Shown: positions 49,131-57,438 of the stretch, piece after piece
How positions within the stretch are numbered: position 1 is the stretch's first letter
Layout: each line of letters starts with the position of its first letter
From: Andrena cerasifolii
Lineage: Eukaryota; Arthropoda; Insecta; Hymenoptera; Andrenidae
DNA length: 64,000 nucleotides
NCBI RefSeq assembly: GCF_050908995.1
Contig: NC_135120.1
Coordinates: 18,985,433-19,049,432 of the forward strand
Reading direction: 5' to 3'
Notes under the pieces: generated by a model
Databases searched by the model: none
What the model was told of the DNA's origin: nothing
The model's input: only the letters and a program-made list of their open reading frames with translations
Translations under genes and position numbers: made by a program

Positions 49131-50443
49131 GGGAAGTTGGGGAATCCGGAAATTCAGAAAATTATATAACTTTGTGTGCAAGTAGAGTAGTTCCTCTCTA
49201 AGACAAACCTGTTTTTTGTTGGTGCCATAGTAGTGCCATTTTTGGGGTTGAAATCACCCCTTGAGGAAAATGCAAAATATTCTTTTTATTTATTTATTTA
49301 TTTATTTAAACGGAAGCCCTTTGATAAATCAATGTACAGCAGCGTATACACTGAGAAATGAAGCACAGATTAGAAAATTACGTACATAATACGCAATATG
49401 GTGGCAGAATAAGTCACACAGAGATAAGCACATAAAAGCCAATGTAAAACGAAATAACAGCTAGTTACATATATGATTAATAACTCTAGTTCTAAATGTA
49501 TGAAATGAGCAGTATCCCACGGCTCAGTTACTCATTCCATAACCAGTTCTATTAGAGTAGTGTTTAATAGAATATTCGTTTCCGGTAATCGTTAACACGG
49601 GATTTACGACCTCGCGAGGTGGAGCCGCGATAATCGGGACGGAACAGTGTTAACGTTCATATACATACGATTTGTCGGATTGTATTTACCGATTAGAGTG
49701 CGATGATGTTCTACATATAAGAGTGAACGGTGCCTAAGTTTTTTAGGAGGGATATGTAATCTAAAGAGTTGTAGAATTTCAGGGCACTTAATAACGTGAT
49801 TAATAATCTTATAACTAAAAAATAAATCCGCTATGAATCTACGTCTTTCAAGTGAGAGGCACATAATTATGAGTATAAGCAAAAGTGTATGACGAACAAC
49901 CAGGTTTGTACGCAATGAAGCGAAGAAATGTATGCTGGACACGTTCAAGTAATAAGGAAAGGTTCTTAAAGTACGGATTCCAGATAATACAGCAATATTC
50001 CAGATGTGGTCGAACTAGCGACACGTATAAAAAATTATCGTTGAATAACTCGAGACCGATGACAGATATTAAAAAAAAATTTAAACAAAAGATGCATCTT
50101 TTTTTTATATCTACAAAACTGCGTAAAAATAATTATCGAAAATCCATACGTTTCAAGTTACCCTCACCAAAACAATCCTCAATTCGATAATTATTTTCTC
50201 ACATTTTTGTAGATATGAAAAAAGATGAAACTTTTGTTTAAACATTTTTTTTCGACATCTCTCACTGTTCTCGAGATATTCCACGAAACAGAAAATTCTG
50301 CATTTTTTCAAAGGGTGATTTCACCCCTTATAAACGCACTACGGCACCAATAAAAAATAGATTCATCTTACGGACGTACTACTCTATTTACACACAAAGT
50401 TGCATAATATTCTGAATCTTCAGGTTGCCTAGCTCCCCTCGCC
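49131..50443. mobile_element. Foldback element interrupted by a LINE
   Basis: The outer left arm (49131-49282) and outer right arm (about 50300-50443) are inverted copies, for example actttgtgtgcaagtagagt against its complement near 50380-50402, and gaaatcacccct against aggggtgatttc-like sequence. The inner arms (about 50037-50130 and 50195-50275) match across aacaaaagatgcatcttttt and its complement. A LINE splits the left arm. Confidence 0.8.
49283..50036 (-). mobile_element. 5'-truncated LINE copy nested in the foldback element
   Basis: Read on the - strand, it encodes a broken reverse-transcriptase end, including LEYCCIIWNPYFKN, ERVQHTFLRFIAYKPG and, in another frame, RRRFIADLFFSYKIINHVIK. 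This matches the copies at 6.8 kb and 33.5 kb. The 3' tail is (TAAA)n (TTTATTTA repeats at 49286-49308), preceded by the shared AAAGGGCTTCCGTTTAAAT motif. The foldback arm continues uninterrupted if this stretch is removed, which sets both limits. Confidence 0.85.
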
Positions 50444-50449
50444 AGACTA

Positions 50450-51590
50450 TTCGAAATGTTTAAAAATTTGTTCGTTTATTTTCGTCCACGGATAGATTCG
50501 AAATACCCGTTTGAATCAATATAACATACAGGAAATAAGAGATAACGTGTTATTTTGTTACATTCGGGCAGATTCGTGGCTATTTCGTTTCTGGTACACA
50601 CTCACTGTTGCTTTTATGCAGTTAGGTATTATGGAAACAATGCTTCTGTATCTCAAACAGGAAATCAATTAATGCCCCAATGCAAATGTTTTACTTTACA
50701 CAGCTCTGCCATTTCGAAATTACAATTGTATTTGTACAATGGATTTGTCTTTACATGCAACACACACACTTACGCGAGATAAAAGAGTAAACGATCCACA
50801 CAAAATGGCACAGTACCTACTGGGTTACTCGGAACAACCCAAGCGAACTTTTCCCATCTCCAGACGACCCCTTAACGTTGATTGTTTAACTGGCACCCTC
50901 CTCCCCTCTTAAGAACATTTCCCGCGATAAAACGGGCAAGTGGTGAAAGACATACTTTCGCCAGCCGCCAGGATTGCAAAATCCCACCGCCACAGACTCT
51001 CGAGTACCTGTTACGTCCGCCATTCATTTGTACTCTCGTTAAATAAAAAGATAAATGGAGGAAACGCGCAGGTCAAAATCTCATCCGTAAACACTGTATT
51101 CAGGGGCGACAGATGATCCAGATGATCCAGTTAGAGTTCATTAAAACTGGAGAGGCCGCGGGATAATTTAGCGTTAAGAGTGAGCAGTGGAAACTGGAGC
51201 TCGCGGAGGAACGTTCACCACCGGCGTCTATTTCTGCATCGGATGTTGTTTCTTCGTATTTGTCGCGACACCATTAATTTCCCCATAATTCAAGCGTACG
51301 TCCTGGCTTCCCTCCCGCGCCCCCTCGGCCCAGGACGACTCAAGATATTAGTAATGCGCAGCCCCCACTGGCAGGAAGCACAGTCGCACTCTGTATGCCC
51401 CGTAATTAATGCGCGCTCGCTAGTTCGCTGGATTTACATGTCGGTCAATACGCGACGACTCCAGTCGACGATCTGCTTCTTTGTTTTAAGGTGTTTCCAG
51501 TGGCAATGCGTGGTGGAATCGAGATCGATGCCATTTTAGCTGAAGGGAACGTGTGTCAAGTAATAGCGAGGCTTGTTGGTTAGGTTAAGG
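50450..51590. other. No feature seen (intron D-E)
   Basis: Unique intronic sequence. A 119-codon open frame at 51180-51539 has no domain and no splice support. Confidence 0.5.
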
Positions 51591-51908
51591 GTAGATCGGG
51601 GTTACTTGCGCCCCACGTTTTTATTTTTAGTCATAATGAGGGAATTCTTCTAAGGCAGTCGTTTAGGCCGGTATCAAAAGTATGTTTTTCCTTTTAGTAG
51701 ACTTTAATAAAAGATTGTTTTTTTTAAAAAAGATTTACTGTAAATTATTTTATGCTTCTTACTGAAAATATTGTATTGTCATCGGAACAATGTTTCAAGT
51801 TGACCGGATATGTGAAAGTGGCTCAAAATTAGGTTGCAAGATTTCACCCTGACAAACTAACTAACGAACTCACAAGTGAAGCTAAATAAAAGCTTGTAAC
51901 TTGTAAAA

Positions 51909-52276
51909 ATAGGTCTAGGTAGTGTTCCTGATTTCTCCATATTTTTTGTTTCCCGAGAAATAAGAAATGAGCAATTATAAAAGTTCTCGAAAAATTCTCG
52001 AGAGAGCATTCTCGAGAAGGAACACTAGGTCTGGGTCAGGATTATATTAAAAAAAAAAGGAAACATAGTGTTAAAAAACTTTTTAGGCTGTATTTGTAAG
52101 TCATTGATTTACGTATTATCAGGACAGTTACAGGCACGAACAGACAGCAGTATTAGATAAAATATGCAAATGTTGTTTTTTATTATCTTTAATGATGGAC
52201 AAATACAGCCTAAAAATTTTTTTAACACTATGACGTTTACTTTTTTTTAAATAAAATCCTAAAACTGACCTATTTT
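51909..52276. mobile_element. Inverted-repeat element hosting the MITE insertion
   Basis: The right arm (52200-52276) and left arm (52027-52096) are inverted copies: TTTTAGGCTGTATTTG at 52081-52096 and its exact complement at 52200-52215, then atagtgttaaaaaa and its complement. The left arm continues on the far side of the 106-base MITE as aaaataggtct, matching the complement of the right end. The element was therefore there first. A TTAAGGGTA-like stretch near 51586 and its complement near 52300 may mark still wider ends. Confidence 0.65.
51921..52026. mobile_element. Full-length 106-base MITE with target duplication
   Basis: The ends AGTGTTCCT (51921-51929) and AGGAACACT (52018-52026) are exact complements. 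It is flanked by AGGTCTAGGT (51911-51920) and AGGTCTGGGT (52027-52036), a 9/10 match. The interior has nested short palindromes of the ttctcgagaa type. Truncated relatives are at 418 and 28272. A duplication of 9-10 bases would suit a Mutator-like element, but this is not settled. Confidence 0.85.
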
Positions 52277-52887
52277 GGAGTGATATAATGGCAGGGTACC
52301 CTTAAGAAGGAATTGGGTTATCTGATTCGATTTGGGTGCGAACACTGGAGACCTCACAGCAGAAATGCTTGGTATATTAGGAAGTAATGGTGCACATTTC
52401 TAGAAAAGTACAGGATCCTATCGAGCACAGTATTATTCTCCCCAACAATGTCACGGCCAATTATTAGATCACTTTGTTGCGCTGAAATTTCTCTTCCACT
52501 CGACCCACAAGGTTTCCGCCATAGAAAAATGAGGTTTGAAATGAATCGCGAAATTATTCGCGGGAAACGCGCGACGCTTTGTCTCTGACATCCTCGCGGT
52601 ACCGTCGCAACGTATTCCTCTTTCATTTTTCCGCGAACCACGCGATATTCGTTTCCCATTAGGGAAAGTTCCCGCCGTTGTGGATTTATTTCTCCAGCGA
52701 TTAGATCATTTCCAGTGGGGTAGAAGAAAGAATGAACTTCCGAGGCATCAGGAGTTTACCGTGCACACAGAAATTCTCCCCAACTGATAACTCAGGGGCC
52801 CACAAATCAACTGACCAACTCAAATCTACCTGGCAAACTTGTACGAAACTCCAGCGTTATGTACTTTTGGTCGGACAATTAATTTAA

Positions 52888-53125
52888 GGTCGTCCTTAAA
52901 TTACGTAAGTCTTTTGGGGTGGGAGGTCTCGAATTTCTTGCAAACCGAGTTAAATGAACAATATAAACCTTTAAAAGAATTTTAATAACTGAACAAATGC
53001 AATGTAAGAAATATCACTTTAGGAAAAGGTGGGGGTTCACATATAAAATCTTACGAATTCTTATACTGAGGTAGAGAGGGGGTATGAAATCGTCGAAACT
53101 ACCCTTACGTAAATTAAGGATGGCC
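52888..53125. mobile_element. MITE with 22-base terminal inverted repeats
   Basis: The left end reads GGTCGTCCTTAAATTACGTA (52888-52907), and the complement of the right end (53104-53125) reads GGCCATCCTTAATTTACGTA. Both continue AG. The interior is non-coding. Confidence 0.75.
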
Positions 53126-53797
53126 CTTTCCCCAAAGATCCTTCCCAAAACCATTACGATCTTCCCAGTATTGTAAGACACTACTGAATGGGGCATTAAT
53201 GTATCAGTCTAGCAACAATCTTCCGCCCCCGCAAACAGCGTCGTTCTCCACAAGACTGGCCATCCAGTCGCCGAGAACCGCGGGACTCCTAAATCGCGTG
53301 AGCAGCAGCCCTCTCCGCGTTGTTTTCCAAGAGGGGAGGTCCGCGTCTTAGAAGGAGGTCGCCAAGAGGCGGGGGTGATTGCGCCCTGGGCGCCGACGAA
53401 TGGGCCAACTTTTTAAATTATGGCATCGGAACAATTGCATTATTCCCGCGGATCCCAGCTGCCCCGGGGAAATTATGAAACTTAATTCCAAAGCGCCCCG
53501 GCGACGCGACGCGTCGCGCGGTGCCGTCCGCGTCGTAACGCGGGACCAGTTGTACGTGTACAAGCTGCTGACGTTGCCCGGAGATGAGGGAAATTCCTCG
53601 TTGGATTCCACGCCAGTTACGTATGCAGCACGTCCATCGAACGGGACCGCCGCGACCCCCTTCCTTTTTATTGGAAACGCGCGGGCTCCGTCGATCCGCG
53701 ATCGAACCGGCGGGATTGGAATTTTTGTAATCTTTTGGCGGGCTGCTGGGTTTCTGTGACCTCGGATTATGTGGAGTCGATATCGGATCACTGAGAG

Positions 53798-53949
53798 CAG
53801 TGGCGCACTCGGAGAAGAAACGAAAGCTGAATTTTATTCTTTAAATAAATTTTTATGACCACCTAATGAATTTTATTGAATTTGCATTAAAAATATTTTT
53901 AGCCGTTCAGCTCATCTCCCCCCAAGATTAAATCCTGAGTGCGCCACTG
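53798..53949. mobile_element. hAT-like MITE, 152 bases
   Basis: The ends CAGTGGCGCACTC (53798-53810) and GAGTGCGCCACTG (53937-53949) are exact complements. CAGTGGCG-type ends occur in hAT elements. The flanking 8-mers ACTGAGAG and GTCGAGAG agree only in the last five bases, so the target duplication is uncertain. Confidence 0.8.
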
Positions 53950-54177
53950 GTCGAGAGTTCTAGGATAAGTGTGCCATTCTTGAATGCAAGCTTGCAATCA
54001 GAGCAGTGGTCAGTATGAACGGTAACAGAAATAGGGAAATAAGACAGTTCCATTTGAAAGAATTGTACCGCATAATTAATATCCTATAAATTAGGAGGTT
54101 GCCCGGGATAGCAATCACATTTGATTAACCACAAGATGACCTCTTTCTAAAAAAGAAACAATGCTCTCTTCTTCCAG

Positions 54178-54442
54178 CGGATTGCTCCGATCCAAACTGC
54201 AGCGGCCACGGCGCCTGCGTTTCCGGCAAATGCTACTGCAAGGCGGGCTGGCAGGGCGAGAGATGCAACCAGGTGGACCAGCAGGTGTACCAATGTCTGC
54301 CACGTTGCTCGGACCACGGCACCTATGACCTCGAGTTCGCGACCTGCGTCTGCGAGGGACACTGGACCGGTGTTGACTGCTCGCAACCAAGCTGTGGCCT
54401 CGATTGTGGACCCCACGGAACTTGTGAACAAGGACTCTGCAA
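54178..54442 (+). CDS. Ten-m: Teneurin exon E: EGF 4, EGF 5 and most of EGF 6
   Basis: The acceptor is TCTTCTTCCAG at 54177 and the donor is GTAAGT at 54443. The exon is 265 bases, entering in phase 1 and leaving in phase 2. It encodes EGF 4 (DCSDPNCSGHGACVSGKCYC then KAGWQGERC), a linker DQQVYQ, EGF 5 (CLPRCSDHGTYDLEFATCVC then EGHWTGVDC) and the first half of EGF 6 (CGLDCGPHGTCEQGLC). EGF 5 again has five cysteines, with Tyr (GTY) in place of the third, matching EGF 2 and the teneurin dimerisation pattern. The preceding intron (49052-54177) is about 5.1 kb and full of transposon relics. A strong inverted repeat begins about 180 bases past the donor. Confidence 0.94.
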
Positions 54443-54618
54443 GTAAGTGACTCGGTATATGCTTCTATACAAGCTGACAGGTCTAACACTTCGCTCTGAA
54501 CCGAAGCTTCAGTATCCACCAATAATTATACGCTCCTGTTGTTAGCGATCTTGAGCATCCATTAATCCCTGCTCTGACTATACCTTCGCACAGAAAGGGA
54601 AACGTATATTTATCTCGA

Positions 54619-54975
54619 AACGATTATCCTGATGCAAAAAGACGTCGAAAAGTCCTTTGCCGTTTTGGGATCCGAGGCATCGTTCTCGAGATATTAACAG
54701 TTGAATATTAGTGGTCCAAGTTCCGTCGCACGTAGTCTAAAGCCGGAACAGCTGAGCGCGGAGCAGTAAACGCTCGCGGCGTGCACGCACAGGAGGTGCG
54801 CGTATATACAGAGCCACGCACACAGTGGAGGCTCGCTCCGCGCTCAGCTGTTTCGGCTTTAAACTCCCCGGAATTTGGACCGCTAATATTCAACTATTAA
54901 TATCTCGAGAACGAAGCCTCGGATCCCAAACCGGAAAAGGACTTTTCGATGTATTTTTGCATCAAGATATCGCAT
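54619..54975. mobile_element. Long GC-containing inverted repeat just after exon E
   Basis: Arms of about 145 bases (54619-54773 and 54826-54975) are near copies on opposite strands: GATGCAAAAA and TTTTTGCATC, ATATTAATA-type and gaacgaagcctcggatccca with complements, and gagcgcggag-type sequence near the centre. The loop is about 50 bases. It begins about 180 bases after the exon E donor. No terminal duplication identified. Confidence 0.85.
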
Positions 54976-55551
54976 GTTCCAGGAAATCCCACATTTTTGG
55001 AATACTCGGTATTACATTCTTGCTTCTGCTGGAGCAGTTCGATTCAGTTACCTCGCGTACACCCTGTATATCCGCGCCTTTCTTATCGCCCTCATGGGTC
55101 CCCCGTGGCGGTCGCAACTAAAACTGGGTTACCTGCTCGCGAAAACCGTGCAGGAGCGAGGAATTGAATGAGGGAGCCCTCTCTTTTCACCCCTTTCCAG
55201 CCGTTGGATCAAAGAAATTTATCTCGACCACGATTCAGCCCGTCCAGCTGGCTTTTCGGCGACGTTATTCGCTAGCGCGCAGAAAAATTGGACCAGCGGC
55301 ACTCGGGGATGTGCGCGTCGCGATAAATTGCTGCCGCTAAAAAGCTTCGGGGATTACTCGCCACCGTTGCCAGGGAAAAACGTAATATTTCGAATCGGTC
55401 TCTTCGGTTTCGGGGGAATCTAGGTAGGAGGACCGAGCGTCCAGCTATTTTGTAACGATGAAATAAATTTCGGAGGTCCTCGCAAAGTCATAGGGCGCAA
55501 TAGTTTATAGGCTGTGTGGAGCTGAATTCTGGATACGAATTGGATGTTGAA

Positions 55552-55738
55552 ATTGCAGATTTTGAGGTGTAATATCAAAAATAACAATTTTAAACTACAT
55601 ACTGTTTAACAGTTAAAAAGAACAAATTTAGACTACATACTGTTTAACAATAACAGTATTAAATTTGTTCTTTTTAACTGTTAAACAGTATGTACTCTAA
55701 ATTTGTTCTTTTTGATATTACACCTGAAAATCTGCAAT
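55552..55738. mobile_element. Near-perfect palindromic MITE, 187 bases
   Basis: The ends ATTGCAGATTTTGAGGTGTA and, on the other strand, ATTGCAGATTTTCAGGTGTA differ by one base. The arms continue with AATATCAAAAA and with two copies of ACATACTGTTTAACAGTTAA-type sequence, matched by complements. It is almost entirely stem, with a very short loop. Confidence 0.9.
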
Positions 55739-56510
55739 AAGTTAAACTTTAACTTATCGGAGACACTCGTGATCGATGACGGACAGACCACTCGGTGAAT
55801 TCAAAATAGTCCAACCGGCAGAATTTTTATGAGACAATATTAAACGATCGACCAAAGCGAGTTTATCGCTACAAGCCACTGGCAGCTGAAAGAAATCGTG
55901 ACGCGGCAGGATCGAGAGGGGCCTTGACGAGGGGAGGAGTGTTCTAAAAATGAGTAAATTGCCGGGAGAGATCGGGGGCAGCGAAAGTTCCGGCTAAGAA
56001 GGTGAAAAATTGCAAGAAAAAGCCTCTCTCTTTGGGGGAGGCGATGGGAGCCAACTTATCACGACTCGAAGGACCGTCGTCCCTCCCTACCATGCCTTTG
56101 TCAGAATCAAGGACGCGAAAGAGGATCTCCTTTCTCATATTCTAAAGCTGACGCCTCTCGTCTTCCCCCCACTGTTCCATCCGCGGCGGCTCGCCGTGAA
56201 AGAGCCTCCTAAGTGCAAAAAGTTCCCCCCGCGGCGCAGGCCTGTAACTTCGAAACTCGACTGGAACTCGCATCCTTTTTTCACCCCTGTACAAGGGACT
56301 CCGAGCCACTGTGCTCGGAGGGTTGGGATCAATTTTACATTTGACAATAAAGCTTCCTGACACCGAAAACTTGTGCCCTCTCTGCAACCTCTGCCACTGT
56401 TGTCAAGCCAATTGAAGTTTTGTGACTTTCACCCCAGCAACCTGTTAGGGGTGCAACGAGGGGAAGAGCGGAGGAAGGAGGCGATTAAGTCGCTGGACTT
56501 TGACTTTCAG

Positions 56511-56641
56511 GTGCAAAGACGACTGGACTGGGGCCAAGTGCGACCAGAAACCTTGCGACACTCGTTGCGCCGAGCATGGCCAGTGCAAAAATGGCACCTG
56601 CGTCTGCAGCCAGGGATGGAACGGGAAGCACTGCACGCTGC
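56511..56641 (+). CDS. Ten-m: Teneurin exon F: end of EGF 6 and EGF 7
   Basis: The acceptor is GACTTTCAG at 56510 and the donor is GTAAGT at 56642. The exon is 131 bases, entering in phase 2 and leaving in phase 1. It completes EGF 6 (KCKDDWTGAKC) and encodes EGF 7 (PCDTRCAEHGQCKNGTCVCS then QGWNGKHC), with all six cysteines present. N-G-T in EGF 7 is a possible N-glycosylation site. The following intron is only 143 bases (56642-56784), the shortest in the window. Open frames on the opposite strand across this exon are shadows of the Cys/Gly-rich coding sequence. Confidence 0.94.
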
Positions 56642-56784
56642 GTAAGTGAACGGTCATGACAAAGGTGGTTCCTCCTGTCTCTGGGTGCGATCTGGGTGGC
56701 TGGGAGCGATCGGTGATTCGGGTAATCGGCGCGAACCGTGAATCGTTGGCGCGGACCAAAGCACTCCCTCTGTTTCCTTCGCAG

Positions 56785-56931
56785 CTGGGTGCGAGAACGG
56801 GTGCAGCCGCCACGGGCTGTGCGCACTGCAAGATGGCGAGTACAGCTGCGAGTGTTCGATTGGCTGGGCGGGTAGGGACTGCAGCATACGCCTCGAAATG
56901 GAGTGTAACGATCTTGTTGACAATGATCAGG
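56785..56931 (+). CDS. Ten-m: Teneurin exon G: EGF 8 and start of the Cys-rich segment
   Basis: The acceptor is TTTCCTTCGCAG at 56784 and the donor is GTGAGT at 56932. The exon is 147 bases with both ends in phase 1, so it could be skipped without a frameshift, at the cost of EGF 8. It encodes PGCENGCSRHGLCALQDGEY then SCECSIGWAGRDC, a six-cysteine EGF, followed by the conserved link RLEMECNDLVDND. The acidic run continues into exon H as DNDQDGMVDCSD, a D-x-D-x-D-G-type calcium-binding loop typical of the segment right after the teneurin EGF repeats. Confidence 0.93.
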
Positions 56932-57230
56932 GTGAGTATCGAGTGCCCTGCATCTCTGTGACCTGCTTTCCTCGAATCCAGCCGGGCTACTTCTCTGTAA
57001 TCGAGAGTATCTAGCTTCATCGAACGTTTGCCAACAACTTAGGCACCTCCCGTCTCTGTTCTCGCGATGTGTGCCTCTAGTTTCCCGGTTCCCTCCAAAA
57101 CTTCGCCGAGGACTGCGTATTAGAAACTGTTTATCTCCCCCCTCGTACTATCCCAAGTACTTTGGCGGAAATACGTTGGTAGGATAAGTTCCGAAGGTTG
57201 AAAAGAGTTCTAAGAAGCGACGTTCCCCAG

Positions 57231-57438
57231 ATGGCATGGTGGACTGCTCCGACAGCGAGTGTTGCTCTCACGCAGCTTGCTTAGGGCATATCATGTGCCT
57301 TACTAGTAATAACCCCGTGGACGTCCTCCTGCGCAAGCAGCCACCCAGCGTCACAGCTTCCTTCTACCAGCGAGTCAAGTTCCTCGTCGAGGAGAACAGC
57401 GTACAAAGCTACGCTTACATGAACGAGTACACCGAAAG
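57231..57438 (+). CDS. Ten-m: Teneurin exon H: Cys-rich segment and entry to the next module
   Basis: The acceptor is CGTTCCCCAG at 57230 and the donor is GTAAGA at 57439. The exon is 208 bases, entering in phase 1 and leaving in phase 2. It encodes DGMVDCSDSECCSHAACLGH, then IMCLTSNNPVDVLLRKQPPS, ending YAYMNEYTER. This is the end of the Cys-rich segment and the conserved lead-in to the next extracellular part (transthyretin-related and fibronectin-plug-like domains before the NHL propeller in solved teneurin structures). The split AG codon needs one base from an exon beyond 64000, so the intron is at least 6.5 kb. There is no stop here, and no alternative terminal exon is apparent. Confidence 0.93.

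Larger units (their letters stand above)
49052..54177 (+). other. Teneurin intron between exons D and E (5.1 kb)
   Basis: GT-AG intron with consistent phase on both sides. It holds a foldback element split by a LINE (49131-50443), a nested MITE and foldback pair (51909-52276), an inverted-repeat element (52888-53125) and a hAT-like MITE (53798-53949). The stretch 50450-51590 appears to be ordinary unique DNA. Confidence 0.85.
54443..56510 (+). other. Teneurin intron between exons E and F (2.1 kb)
   Basis: GT-AG intron containing two inverted-repeat elements (54619-54975 and 55552-55738). The rest, 54976-55550 and 55740-56510, has only chance open frames on both strands. Confidence 0.85.
35354..57438 (+). 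other. Ten-m: Teneurin (Ten-m-like) gene, partial: eight internal exons
   Basis: This is the gene span. Teneurins are large type II transmembrane proteins of neurons and muscle attachment sites that act in homophilic and latrophilin-linked adhesion, synaptic partner matching and axon guidance. Eight exons (35354-35634, 45505-45624, 47596-48257, 48838-49051, 54178-54442, 56511-56641, 56785-56931, 57231-57438) are bounded by AG/GT sites. They join in a single open frame of about 675 codons: membrane anchor, stalk, furin-type site, eight EGF repeats and Cys-rich block. Insects have two teneurins, Ten-a and Ten-m. The EGF and post-EGF sequence looks closest to Ten-m as I remember it, but I could not run a comparison. 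The N-terminal exons and all of the NHL/YD-repeat part are outside the window or not recognisable. Confidence 0.9.

Noticed and set aside
56445..57020. 191-codon open frame on the - strand
   Set aside because: It lies opposite teneurin exons F and G and their introns; it is a shadow of the EGF-coding sequence.
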